Shown here: positions 38,957-47,656 of the stretch, one piece after another
Numbering within the stretch: position 1 is the first letter of the stretch
How the letters are laid out: each line of letters starts with the position of its first letter
NCBI RefSeq assembly: GCF_029395475.1
Contig: NZ_CP113917.1
Location: 1,984,001 to 2,048,000 of the forward strand
DNA from: Bifidobacterium sp. ESL0775
Lineage (GTDB): Bacteria > Actinomycetota > Actinomycetes > Actinomycetales > Bifidobacteriaceae
Direction of reading: 5' to 3'
DNA: 64,000 nucleotides
Notes under the pieces: generated by a model
Seen by the model: the letters and a program-made list of their open reading frames with translations, nothing else
Database searches by the model: none
What the model was told of the DNA's origin: nothing
Position numbers and translations under genes: made by a program

Positions 38957-39015
38957 GGATAGTCTTCTAATCTGACCAATCACGTTAAGTAAATTGCCGA
39001 ATCAGAAGACTATCC
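38957..39015. terminator. Long inverted repeat between convergent genes
   Basis: GGATAGTCTTCT and AGAAGACTATCC form a perfect 12-bp inverted repeat with ~35 nt between the arms. It lies between glgE (rightward) and the transporter gene (leftward). A terminator role is likely, but the loop is long and the T-runs are weak. Confidence 0.5.
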
Positions 39016-39130
39016 GCAACAAAAAACTGCTTATACTTGCTGCTTGGCTTATGCCTTGTTGCACATCGTGCAGCAATTTCAAACGCCAACTGTCACCAGG
39101 CGCAAATGCAAGCATAAGCAGACATAATCA

Positions 39131-40621
39131 TCACACCAACGTAGCGACCCACAGCAAGACCGCAGCCACTACGAAGAGGATGGCGAATATCTTGGTGCCG
39201 ACCTTGAGCCATTTGCCAAAGCTCACTCCCGCGACGGACAAGCCCGCAAGAAGCACGCCACCGGTGGGATTGATGATGTTCATCAGGCCATTACCGAACT
39301 GGTTGCTGAGCACGATGACATCACGGTTGATATGCACCAAATCCGCAAGCGGCCCCATGACCGGCATAGTCAAAGCCGCAGAGCCGGACGAAGACGGCAC
39401 GAACAGCGTGATCAGGCTTTGCACCGCGAGCAGAATCGTGGTGAACAATGCCTTCGGCAGTCCACCCAGAGCCTGGGCCAGACTGTTAAGGATGGTATCG
39501 ATGATGGCACCATTCTCAAGAAGGACCAGAATGCCGCGAGCCAAGCCGATGATCACGGCCGCGTAAACGAAATCGCCGCACCCGGAAACAAAGCTCTCGC
39601 ACATCTCGTTGACGCTGAAGCGCGCGATGATGCCGATGATCAGGCCAACCGCAAGGAACAGAGCGGCAATCTCGGTCATATACCAGCCCTGGGCAAGGAT
39701 CCCATAGACCATGACACCCAAGCCGATGATGAAGACGGCGATGACCGCCTTATCACGACCGGTGAATTTGGCTTCCTCTCCATTGGCCTTGTCTACACCG
39801 CTTAATTTGACGCGAAGTTGCAAATCGGTGTGATAGGACACGGAGGATTCCGGATTCTTACGCACTTTCAGCGCATAATGCATTGTGAAAGCGATGGCGA
39901 TGGCTGTGAAGATGAACCAATAAATGAGTCGCAGCCAAAGCAGTGGATTGCCATGGATTTGGCCGATACCTTGCGCGATCAGCACGTTGAACGGATTGAT
40001 CGTTGAAGCGATATATCCCACCTGGCTTGCCAAGAATAACGTCAGGATAGCCGTTATGGAATCGAAACCGAGTGTCAGCATGAACGAGATGAAGATAATG
40101 AACAGTGGAATCAGCTCTTCACTCATTCCGTAAGTGGAACCGCCGATACTCACCAAAATCATCATCAAAGGTATGACAAGCACACCCTTGCTCCCTAGAA
40201 AATCGGCAAGGGCACGAAGGCCTCGGTCGATGGCGCCGGTTTTGAGAATGATGCCGAAAGCGCCACCGAGAATCAACACGAACGCGATAACGTCAACCGC
40301 GGCCGCGATGCCATCGCTCGGGGCTTTGAGAACCTCCCAAAGCCCTTGCCCATGCCCCGCTTTCGCGATCTCATGGAACGTTCCAGGAATGACCACCGTA
40401 CGGGAATCGCCCCCGACATTGACGGTCTTGGTTTTGAACTCGCCGCTGGGGATGATCCACGTCAGTACAGCCGCGACGACGAGCAGGAGAAACATCAGGG
40501 CATAGCTATGGGGAAAATGAAAATGGAACTTCTTATCTTTTTTGGTGGTCTGGATATCACTACCGCCTCCAGCATTTTCAGTTTCAATGCCGCATATCGC
40601 TTTCTTTACGAACTTCATCAT
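39131..40621 (-). CDS. DcuC/YfcC family transporter (FraA-like role proposed)
   Basis: 496 residues with about 12 membrane segments. The cytoplasmic head (~35 residues, His/Lys-rich) precedes YALMFLLLVVAAVLTWIIPSG. This opening and the pair of re-entrant motifs, SIGGSTYGMSEE and LFVPSSSGSAALTMPVM, are typical of the C4-dicarboxylate anaerobic carrier/YfcC family. The family moves dicarboxylates, amino acids or peptides. Placed with Amadori-type genes, it probably imports the fructosyl-amino acid or a conjugate. It starts 24 bases past the amidohydrolase stop. An adjacent second ATG makes the start ambiguous by one codon. Confidence 0.85.
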   Translation of the reverse strand: MMKFVKKAICGIETENAGGGSDIQTTKKDKKFHFHFPHSYALMFLLLVVAAVLTWIIPSGEFKTKTVNVGGDSRTVVIPGTFHEIAKAGHGQGLWEVLKAPSDGIAAAVDVIAFVLILGGAFGIILKTGAIDRGLRALADFLGSKGVLVIPLMMILVSIGGSTYGMSEELIPLFIIFISFMLTLGFDSITAILTLFLASQVGYIASTINPFNVLIAQGIGQIHGNPLLWLRLIYWFIFTAIAIAFTMHYALKVRKNPESSVSYHTDLQLRVKLSGVDKANGEEAKFTGRDKAVIAVFIIGLGVMVYGILAQGWYMTEIAALFLAVGLIIGIIARFSVNEMCESFVSGCGDFVYAAVIIGLARGILVLLENGAIIDTILNSLAQALGGLPKALFTTILLAVQSLITLFVPSSSGSAALTMPVMGPLADLVHINRDVIVLSNQFGNGLMNIINPTGGVLLAGLSVAGVSFGKWLKVGTKIFAILFVVAAVLLWVATLV

Positions 40622-40645
40622 TCGTCTCTTTTCTTTTAATGATTT

Positions 40646-42121
40646 CTATTGTTGGTAAACAACGTTGCCGTCGATGACCGTGCGGACGACCTTCGCGTCC
40701 TTCAACGCATCGTCATCGACTGAAGTCAGATCACGATCAAAGACCGTAAACGTCGAAGGCTTGCCGCTTCCCAGCGTCCGTTGCTTCTCATGCGAGCCGT
40801 CGCGGCACCAGGCTTTCAGCAAGTCGGCCGCGGGCATGGCGTATTCGGGGAACCAGTTGCCGTCGTTTTCGTCGAAACGACGTCGCGTGGCTCTGAACAG
40901 CGAATCCGGAACCGAAGTGATAAACAAGGGGCAGTCGGTGCCGCATGTCACCCGTGTACCGAACTGGCTGAGGTTGGTGTAGCGGTAAAAATCGCCGCCA
41001 TCATCGCCTACGATGGTTTTGCCCATATAGGATTGCACCTTTGAAGGGTTCAGACCCAGAATCTGCGGGTAGATTTCCGCGGTGATCTCCGACTTCGCCA
41101 TGACTTTCGAAGCGCGTTCGGTAATCATTTCCAGATCGCTCATGGAATGATGCGTTCCGGGCAGATGGTGGCGGGAAAGGATGTCGGCGGACATATCGAT
41201 CGCTTTGTCGCCTTCCGCGGTCAGACAGCAGGAAATCCCCGCCTCGGAAAGCCTGGCGACGGTGTCTTCGACACTTTGGTAGTCGATTGACGGCTTGACA
41301 CCGCCAGCAACGTACTCTCCGTATATGTCGCCGGTGCCATCGGCCACCACACCATCGACCATGACTTTGGCCCCACCAAAATGGAGTCTTTCCTGGCTGA
41401 TATTTTCCCGTGCTTTGACCAACGTAGGAACATCAAAGGGCTTGGACACGGATTCGACATACATGCTCACATCAAGGACATGGTCATCGATGAGTCCGTG
41501 CACCGAACAATCATCGAAAACGATGTCTTTGCACGAGACGACACCGCGTGAAAGCAGCAGCTGCTGGAATCTTCGCCAACCGTCCCTCACGATGGTTTCG
41601 TCGGAAGTCATCTCGCGAATCAGCCTCCAACGTTTCTCCGCCGAAAGATCACCTTCGCTGAAACCGTATCGACGCACCGCCGCAGTGTTCATCCAATATC
41701 GCGTCCTGTCCTTATCGATGACGGTTATCGGGACAGCAGTCGAGACACCGTCCAGGACTTCCCGAGTCGCCTGCTCCAACCACGCTCCGCTATCCCAGCC
41801 GTGGGCGTATACAGGGCGATCCGGGTTCTTGGCTACCGTTTGCTCAATGATGTCGACCGCCTCCGAAAAATCAGAAAGCGACGCCAGGTCAATCCCGCAA
41901 TTGGCAGACAACCATCCAGAGAAAAACACATGGTTATCGTGAATACCGGGCATGATGAAATTGTCGTCATCACAGAAAATGGTCGTCCCTTCGTCGGGGT
42001 CGCCATAATTCCAACCTTTTTCAACGGCCATAAGTTTCGGGCCGTCAAATAACAAATAACCCTGATAGGGGTTTGAGCCAACCCCGTCAAAAATATGACG
42101 GGATCGCACTATTGTTTTCAT
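40646..42121 (-). CDS. Amidohydrolase family protein (YtcJ-like) with altered metal motif
   Basis: 491 residues from MKTIVRSRHIF at 42121, with GGAGAATT upstream. The N- and C-terminal parts form the composite sandwich, and the barrel carries IMPGIHDNHVFFSGW, VYAHGWDSGAWL, VTVIDKDRTRYWMNTAA, HHSMSDLEM and CGTDCPLFITS. The usual metal motif HxH after D-x-H-x-H reads HVF, so the second histidine is replaced by Phe. The catalytic metal site may thus be mononuclear or altered. It could cleave an amide or N-acyl bond in the imported Amadori compound, in the position of the FraE asparaginase. The substrate is not known. Confidence 0.82.
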   Translation of the reverse strand: MKTIVRSRHIFDGVGSNPYQGYLLFDGPKLMAVEKGWNYGDPDEGTTIFCDDDNFIMPGIHDNHVFFSGWLSANCGIDLASLSDFSEAVDIIEQTVAKNPDRPVYAHGWDSGAWLEQATREVLDGVSTAVPITVIDKDRTRYWMNTAAVRRYGFSEGDLSAEKRWRLIREMTSDETIVRDGWRRFQQLLLSRGVVSCKDIVFDDCSVHGLIDDHVLDVSMYVESVSKPFDVPTLVKARENISQERLHFGGAKVMVDGVVADGTGDIYGEYVAGGVKPSIDYQSVEDTVARLSEAGISCCLTAEGDKAIDMSADILSRHHLPGTHHSMSDLEMITERASKVMAKSEITAEIYPQILGLNPSKVQSYMGKTIVGDDGGDFYRYTNLSQFGTRVTCGTDCPLFITSVPDSLFRATRRRFDENDGNWFPEYAMPAADLLKAWCRDGSHEKQRTLGSGKPSTFTVFDRDLTSVDDDALKDAKVVRTVIDGNVVYQQ

Positions 42122-42259
42122 TTCAATTCTCCTGATGCGAGGAGGCGAAATCTCACTACCATGTAAACGACAAATCACCAATCAGGCATAGTACGGCCAA
42201 GGAATGCACTTACCACAACCGAAATATATGCGAGGTGAACCACGCATCTGACCTCTACA

Positions 42260-42976
42260 TCAGATGCTGAACGTGTAGATTTCGCCTAGGAAATATTGAT
42301 GACCTACATGAACCGGGTCATCGTGTTGATCGCAAATGAATGTATTGACTTTGAAAAATGGGGTCCCCACCACAACATCCATATCCTTGGTCATCTTCGA
42401 ATCGGCCAGGACCATGCTGAGTATGGTTTCCTTGGGATGAATGGGCTCAATTCCGTATTTTTTGTCAAGCAGATGATACAAGGAGCCTGACAGGTCTTCG
42501 GTTTCAAGGAAGCTGAACCGTTCCAACGGAAAATAGTTGTTTTCCAACATCACCGGACGGCCATCGGCCATTCTCTTACGTTTGGTGAAAAGAACATCGG
42601 AGCCTGGCTCGATGCCAAAACAACAGGCGACATCTTCAGGAGCAGGAACCCGTTTCCGTTCCAACAGAATCGTCGTGGCCTTGAAGCCGGCCTGCTTGAC
42701 ACTATCGGTGAATCCGGAAACATATTCAATCCGGCGCTCGATGGTGTGGCTTCTGACGAACGTGCCTTTCCCTTGCTTCTTGAAAAGGTAACCATCCTTC
42801 ACCAACTCGGAAACGGCTTTGCGTACCGTAATCCTCGAAACCCCATACTGTTTGCACAGCTCCGGTTCCGACGGGATCTTGGAACCCTGCGGATACTTCC
42901 CCGATCGAAGGGCGGCGAGCAGAGACGTTTTCAACTGAAGGTACATCGGTATTGTCGTGTTACCTTCAAGCATCAT
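42260..42976 (-). CDS. GntR family regulator with UTRA domain
   Basis: 238 residues. The N-terminal winged helix (PMYLQLKTSLLAALRSGKYP, SKIPSEPELCKQYGVSRITV, AVSELVKDGYL, GKGTFV) belongs to the HutC subfamily, followed by a UTRA ligand domain (RRIEYVSGFTDSVKQAG, LFTKRKRMADGRPVMLENN, GSLYHLLDKKYG). UTRA regulators of this type usually sense a sugar phosphate. The probable operator is the perfect palindrome at 44881-44900 in front of the deglycase gene. GGAAGGC precedes the ATG pair. Confidence 0.93.
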   Translation of the reverse strand: MMLEGNTTIPMYLQLKTSLLAALRSGKYPQGSKIPSEPELCKQYGVSRITVRKAVSELVKDGYLFKKQGKGTFVRSHTIERRIEYVSGFTDSVKQAGFKATTILLERKRVPAPEDVACCFGIEPGSDVLFTKRKRMADGRPVMLENNYFPLERFSFLETEDLSGSLYHLLDKKYGIEPIHPKETILSMVLADSKMTKDMDVVVGTPFFKVNTFICDQHDDPVHVGHQYFLGEIYTFSI

Positions 42977-43059
42977 ACGCCTTCCGCTTTGCTTCTATTT
43001 CACATCTATACTACCAAGCGGCGGCCTTAAGCCCTAGCCCACATTTCTCAAAATCTCAA

Positions 43060-43887
43060 TCATTCGATCTGCGTGCCGAAGCCGAAGGAACCATCAAGCT
43101 GAACCGCCTGTGCGGCGAATCGTTGACCGTCCTCCATGCTCTCTTTCATCCCCTTTCCTTCGATTTCACGGGACAGCAGAAAAGCCGTCAAGAACGAGTC
43201 TCCTGCGGCCATAGTGTCGACCGCCTTGACAACATGCGGCGCAACCTCACGGAAATCTTTTCCGTCATACACGATGGTCGATCGAGACCCACGCGTGGCC
43301 ATCAACACCTTGTTCGACGGAGAAAATATGTGCTTGAGCAACACTTGGACCTGATTGTCCGGCATGTCAACCGAGAAGAACCCGTATTGGACATATCCGA
43401 TCGCACCCTGCAACGTGTCATTCGTGAACTCATCGGAGAAATCATAGGAAATCGGGATGCCCAACTCGCTGATTCGCGGCAACAGATGGTCGCAATGGCC
43501 CCAAATCCCCATGTGTATCAGACTGAATGTCTTCAGATACGCGATATCGTCATCGTCAAGCTGCAGTGGCTTCTCACCTGCCACGCCGCCTTCGTTGCTG
43601 CCGACGAAGACCCTGTCGCCATTAACGATATTGACTTTGGCGCAACCATTCTCACCGTGTTCGGTCCTGCTATGGCTACGGTCGATGCCCAGCTTGTCAA
43701 TGCTGTCCTTGACATGCTGCGCCTGCTTGTCATCGCCGAAAACGCCCATGAACGCGGAATCGTAACCAAGTTTCTTCGCGAACGCGGCAAAGTTCATCGC
43801 GTTGCCACCCGGATACATCACGTTCAGATTGACATATTCGTCGACGACCTGGTCGCCCAAACCGAGGACTTTCTTGTTGGATACCAT
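43060..43887 (-). CDS. PfkB-family kinase, fructoselysine/fructosyl-amino acid 6-kinase type
   Basis: 275 residues from MVSNKKVLGLGDQ at 43887, two bases past the stop of the deglycase gene, so translation is coupled. Typical features are YPGGNAMNFAAFAKKLGY, GVFGDDKQAQ, the FrlD-like IHMGIWGHCDH and YDFSDEF, and the catalytic motif DTMAAGDSF. In the last, the usual G-A-G-D reads A-A-G-D. It would phosphorylate the fructosyl-amino acid at C6 before deglycation. FrlD or FraD of enterobacteria is the closest by eye. Confidence 0.85.
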   Translation of the reverse strand: MVSNKKVLGLGDQVVDEYVNLNVMYPGGNAMNFAAFAKKLGYDSAFMGVFGDDKQAQHVKDSIDKLGIDRSHSRTEHGENGCAKVNIVNGDRVFVGSNEGGVAGEKPLQLDDDDIAYLKTFSLIHMGIWGHCDHLLPRISELGIPISYDFSDEFTNDTLQGAIGYVQYGFFSVDMPDNQVQVLLKHIFSPSNKVLMATRGSRSTIVYDGKDFREVAPHVVKAVDTMAAGDSFLTAFLLSREIEGKGMKESMEDGQRFAAQAVQLDGSFGFGTQIE

Positions 43888-43888
43888 T

Positions 43889-44857
43889 TCAGTACTCAAC
43901 CTTTCCCATGTAACGTCGTGCATCAAGATCATGGTCATGAACCTGGGAGAGGGCGAAACGATACTTGCTCAGAACGCTATAGAAAAGAATCGGGTTAAAG
44001 TATTCGCTCACGGAATCGTCAACGAGGTCCAGTCCAAGTTCCTTCGCATCCACGACTTCGACCTTCTCGGCATATTTGCCAAGGAACTTCAACGCACGCT
44101 CATCCAACTCACGTGTACGGCCAAGGCCCATCGCCATAATGAACGGGGTGTCCTTGTCAGTGACCTCGAACGGCCCATGGAAGAATTCGCCGGAATGAAT
44201 CGGGGCGGCATCCAGCCACTGCATCTCCATCAGCGAGCAAATCGAGAAGCCATAGGCATGCCCATAGGAAGCGCCAGATGCCAGCACGTAGAACATCGGC
44301 TCATCCTTGTATTTCTCGGCGAATTCCTTGGTACGAGGAACCACTTCGTCCTCGGCGTTGCCCACCACTGTATCAATGATGTCCATTCCTTTACGGAATG
44401 CATCATAATGCTCGTAGCCCTCAAGCTCGTTGACAATCGAAACCGTCAAGTCAAGCATGATGGCCATCGGGTTGTTGTGCACGCGCTTTTCGTCTCCCCA
44501 TTCATAGACAAACGAATAGTCGGATTCGGGCAGCAACGCCGCCTTCTTGTTATAGGTCAGACCAACCGTCTGCGCTCCGGCCTTACGAGCCACCTTGGCA
44601 GCCTCAACGGTTTCCGGGGTGCTTCCACTGTGCGAGCACAGCACAACCACCGAGGACTTCCCGAGCCTGGCGGGAGGCACATGGACGAATTCATTGGCTG
44701 TATACCAGCCACTCGTCAGTTTCTTGGATTCGGCCTTGACAAAATAGTCCGAAACATACATATCGACCAGTGAGCCGCCACAAGCCACGAAATAAATCTC
44801 AGAGAGTTTACCTTCGCTGGCTTTGACAATCTTCTTTGCCGTTGTTTCCACTTCCAT
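43889..44857 (-). CDS. SIS-domain deglycase (FrlB/FraB type)
   Basis: 322 residues with two SIS domains. The first carries YFVACGGSLVDMYVSDYF and VVLCSHSGSTPETVEAAK, the sugar-phosphate-binding loop. The second carries VLASGASYGHAYGFSICSLME and HSGEFFHGPFEV. These match fructosamine-6-phosphate deglycases, which split 6-phosphofructosyl-amino acids into glucose-6-phosphate and the amino acid. First gene of the operon, preceded by AAGGAGG and a strong promoter with a palindromic operator. Confidence 0.87.
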   Translation of the reverse strand: MEVETTAKKIVKASEGKLSEIYFVACGGSLVDMYVSDYFVKAESKKLTSGWYTANEFVHVPPARLGKSSVVVLCSHSGSTPETVEAAKVARKAGAQTVGLTYNKKAALLPESDYSFVYEWGDEKRVHNNPMAIMLDLTVSIVNELEGYEHYDAFRKGMDIIDTVVGNAEDEVVPRTKEFAEKYKDEPMFYVLASGASYGHAYGFSICSLMEMQWLDAAPIHSGEFFHGPFEVTDKDTPFIMAMGLGRTRELDERALKFLGKYAEKVEVVDAKELGLDLVDDSVSEYFNPILFYSVLSKYRFALSQVHDHDLDARRYMGKVEY

Positions 44858-44880
44858 TGATATCCTCCTTGCTTATCAAT

Positions 44881-44900
44881 AAGACGTTATATAACGTCTT
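44881..44900. promoter_or_regulatory. Perfect 20-bp palindrome, probable GntR operator
   Basis: AAGACGTTATATAACGTCTT is fully self-complementary. It lies 24 bases before the deglycase ATG and directly downstream of the -10 element, a good place for repression by the GntR/UTRA protein of the cluster. No second copy is seen in the other gaps of the cluster. Confidence 0.75.
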
Positions 44901-44907
44901 AATAAGA

Positions 44908-44936
44908 GTTATAGACGCTGAATCTGTTCCTGTCAA
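44908..44936 (-). promoter_or_regulatory. Strong promoter of the Amadori-compound operon
   Basis: On the minus strand: TTGACA (44936-44931), a 17-bp spacer and TATAAC (44913-44908). This is consensus at -35 and one base off at -10. The initiation site would fall at the edge of the palindrome. Confidence 0.8.
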
Positions 44937-45110
44937 GCGAGGATGCCTTTTCTTGGAAATGTTCACAATTCAAAGACAGCGGAGATAGCCAAACCAAAAA
45001 CACTTATCCTGCAACGACATGGTTTCCTACCCCACATCGGCGAGTATCTGCGCTAGACTTGGTTTCGGTAACAAAACCGTACATATCACGTACGTTCAAA
45101 AGGAGCAAAC

Positions 45111-45605
45111 ATGGCTGAAACGTTCAATGTCCTCGTCGAAATCCCACGTGGATCGAAGAACAAGTATGAGATGGACGAGGAGACCGGCCGCATCAAGCTC
45201 GACCGCACCCTCTTCACCGCGATGGGCTATCCGGATGATTACGGCTACATCGAGGGCACGCTGGGCGAGGACGGCGATCCGCTCGACGCGCTCGTCATGA
45301 TCCCGAATTCCGTCTTCCCGGGCTGCGAGATCAAGTGCCGCGCCGTCGGCCTCTACCACATGGAGGACGAAGAGGGCGGCGACGACAAGGTGCTGTGCGT
45401 GCCCGCCGACGTGCGTTTCGACGACATCAAGGATGTCGACGACGTCAACGACTACCACAAGGCCGAAATCAAGCACTTCTTCGAGCAGTACAAGGCCCTG
45501 GAGCCCGGCAAGGAGGTCATGCCCGGCGATTATTGGACCGGCGTCGCCGAAGCCGAGAAGCAGATCAAGGCCTCCCGCGAGCGCCTCGCCGCCTCCAAGA
45601 AGTGA
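45111..45605 (+). CDS. ppa: Inorganic pyrophosphatase
   Basis: 164 residues, family I soluble pyrophosphatase. It carries the signature DGDPLDALVM with the metal-binding aspartates, EIPRGSKNKYEMDEE and FTAMGYPDDYGYI near the substrate site, and DDKVLCVPADV. It hydrolyses PPi to two Pi. The ATG follows AAAAGGAGC. Divergent from the Amadori operon, with its own promoter in the 250-bp gap. Confidence 0.97.
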   Translation: MAETFNVLVEIPRGSKNKYEMDEETGRIKLDRTLFTAMGYPDDYGYIEGTLGEDGDPLDALVMIPNSVFPGCEIKCRAVGLYHMEDEEGGDDKVLCVPADVRFDDIKDVDDVNDYHKAEIKHFFEQYKALEPGKEVMPGDYWTGVAEAEKQIKASRERLAASKK

Positions 45606-45676
45606 ACGCAGGCTTTAAACCAAATAGCGTCTCATCCATTGTGATGTTGTTCATCACATGAGAAACAAACGTTAAC

Positions 45677-45718
45677 GGGTGTTGGAATCCATATACTGGT
45701 TTCCAACACCCTGTTTTT
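45677..45718 (+). terminator. Terminator after ppa
   Basis: GGGTGTTGGAA and TTCCAACACCC form an 11-bp stem followed by TGTTTTTC. Confidence 0.9.
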
Positions 45719-45752
45719 CATTGTCTACCGGCCAACGAACCAGGAAGCGCTG

Positions 45753-46322
45753 ATGATCGTCGAAATTCTGCTTATCGCGGTATCCGTCTCCATGGACGCC
45801 TTCGCCATCGCCATCGGCAAGGGGCTGGCCACCAAACATGTCAGACCGGTCAACGCCATCAAAACCGCGCTTTGGTTCGGCGGGTTCCAGGCGCTCTTCC
45901 CCATTCTGGGTTACTTTTTCGCTTCACTTTTCGGCAAGTACGTCGAGGCCGTCGACCATTGGATTATTTTCGGCCTGCTGGCGCTGATCGGCGGCAACAT
46001 GATCCGCGAGTCTCTCGGCGAACCCGAGGAGGACGCCAAGGAGACCGCGCAATTCGATTGGCGGCACATGGCCCCGCTGGCCGTTGCGTGCAGCATCGAC
46101 GCCTTCGCGGTGGGTGTGAGCTTCCAGTTCATGCCGCTCAACATCTGGGTCGCGGCCACCATCATCGGGGTCATCACCGGCGCCTTCTCCATCGCCGGCC
46201 TCTACTTGGGCCACACCATCGGCGTGCGTTGGCAACAGACCGCGCAAATCATCGGCGGCATCGTCCTCATCCTCATCGGACTGAAAACCCTGCTGGAGCA
46301 CCTCGGCATCATCGCCTGGTGA
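45753..46322 (+). CDS. mntP: Manganese exporter MntP
   Basis: 189 residues with six membrane helices in two homologous halves. Each half starts with the family's SMDAFAIAIGKG / SIDAFAVGVSFQ motif, whose Asp residues are needed for Mn2+ efflux. No recognisable yybP-ykoY manganese riboswitch lies in the 35 bases between the ppa terminator and the start. Confidence 0.95.
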   Translation: MIVEILLIAVSVSMDAFAIAIGKGLATKHVRPVNAIKTALWFGGFQALFPILGYFFASLFGKYVEAVDHWIIFGLLALIGGNMIRESLGEPEEDAKETAQFDWRHMAPLAVACSIDAFAVGVSFQFMPLNIWVAATIIGVITGAFSIAGLYLGHTIGVRWQQTAQIIGGIVLILIGLKTLLEHLGIIAW

Positions 46323-46327
46323 GCAAA

Positions 46328-47248
46328 TCAACCGACGAAAACAAGCAACGCAACCAGCGCGAGGAACACGACGAATCCGGCATACATCACAGGGGCAAGA
46401 GCGATAGCCACGCAGGATTGACGTTTGCGATCGCGATTGCCGCGGTATAGAGGCGAAAGGGGCATGCCGGCGGCGGCGTAGTCCTTCCACCAACGCGTCG
46501 AAGCCCAAGACAAGCCGGCCAACAAGGCGACGGCGATGACCGCGACAATCGCCACAATCCAAAGCCTCTTCGCGCCCAAACTTCCTGCACCGACATAGCG
46601 CAACAGCAACGGCGAAAGAACCCAGCCCGAGGCCCCTGCCATCGCAACGTCAAACATCAGGCTGTGCGACAGCGAAAGTACCATATCGGTGCGCTCACGA
46701 CGCAACATCTGATGCAAGAAGCCGAGTATGACAAACACCGTCAAAACGACAAGAAGGGCGACAGCCCATACCGTGCAGATATGCATCAAAACAGAAGTCG
46801 GGATGGTGTCGAAGCTTGCGAATTCTGCCGCTGTGCGCTGCCCCGCGGCCTGATCGTTACGCGGCAGAACACGCATTAACAACGATTCCGTGCCGAAAAT
46901 CATGACGACCGCGCCAGCCATGCCGACGACCGCATCGAAAAAGCTGCTATGCAAAGGCCACATTCCCATGGCCACAATCATCAGAATCAGCGGGATGACA
47001 ACCGAAACACCAAGCCCAAGACGCCGGTCGAGAAGGCAGGAAACAACCAACAAAACAGCGATAATCACATATACGACGATTTGGAACATCACCATTCGTG
47101 TTGCGGTTCCGCTTGTTGGCGTAACAGGTGCGCCATTGGTGTTGCTTCCTGAGACATGGGAACGTTTTGCGACGGACGCCGAGACGTTCTCGTTGCGCAC
47201 ACAGGAGTCATTCGACGATTCCATAGCCTTCACCATTCCTGTCTTCAT
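46328..47248 (-). CDS. Multi-pass membrane protein of unknown function
   Basis: Up to 306 residues with six to seven membrane helices (for example MFQIVVYVIIAVLLVVSCLL, VVIPLILMIVAMGMW, VALLVVLTVFVILGFLH, LWIVAIVAVIAVALLAGLSW, APVMYAGFVVFLALVALLVF). The first ~45 residues are polar. No conserved motif is recognised; the layout resembles small bifidobacterial DUF membrane proteins. The start is uncertain: none of the upstream ATGs has a well-spaced ribosome-binding site (47248 or 47224). It converges on mntP with 5 bases between the stops. Confidence 0.65.
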   Translation of the reverse strand: MKTGMVKAMESSNDSCVRNENVSASVAKRSHVSGSNTNGAPVTPTSGTATRMVMFQIVVYVIIAVLLVVSCLLDRRLGLGVSVVIPLILMIVAMGMWPLHSSFFDAVVGMAGAVVMIFGTESLLMRVLPRNDQAAGQRTAAEFASFDTIPTSVLMHICTVWAVALLVVLTVFVILGFLHQMLRRERTDMVLSLSHSLMFDVAMAGASGWVLSPLLLRYVGAGSLGAKRLWIVAIVAVIAVALLAGLSWASTRWWKDYAAAGMPLSPLYRGNRDRKRQSCVAIALAPVMYAGFVVFLALVALLVFVG

Positions 47249-47656
47249 TTTCTATAGAGGTTCGTAGTATCTGCAGCGTTCTCGCCAACGGAAACACAGG
47301 CCGAACACGTTGCGTTTCGGCAATTGTCATTCCCCACAGCGCCCATTGACAACCCCGTTCCGTCTCGCATCGTTTTCCGTACCATTTTAGGCACGAAATC
47401 CCGTCATTCAAAACCCTGCTGTCTAGCTGCCTGCCGGTCTTCAAAACCGCGGAAACTCCGGCGTAACACCGCCGACACAAACAGGGTTTTCTATAAGAAA
47501 TATGGTAGCCGCCAGTGTCCACAACCAGCAGGTACAATAGAGGCAATCGCATAAACCCCAATGACGTCGTACACACGGTGTCGAGCTATGCGTAGGTTGC
47601 GGCTGGAGAGCCAAGACCTACGAAAATCACGGGTCACGATTGGGAGGGAGGGCTCA
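47249..47656. other. Intergenic stretch before glnR
   Basis: 408 bases. A leftward frame through it with several cysteines lacks a start and family resemblance. The right end holds GGAGGGAGGG, the ribosome-binding site of glnR. Otherwise nothing is supported. Confidence 0.3.

Noticed and set aside
45606..45752. Manganese (yybP-ykoY) riboswitch before mntP
   Set aside because: The gap holds only the ppa terminator and ~35 further bases; the conserved riboswitch helices are not there.
47431..47453. Possible tRNA-Sec: loop CTTCAAA (anticodon TCA) on a CGGT/ACCG stem
   Set aside because: There is no T arm (GGTTCGA-type), no long acceptor or extra arm and no CCA context nearby; a chance anticodon-like hairpin.
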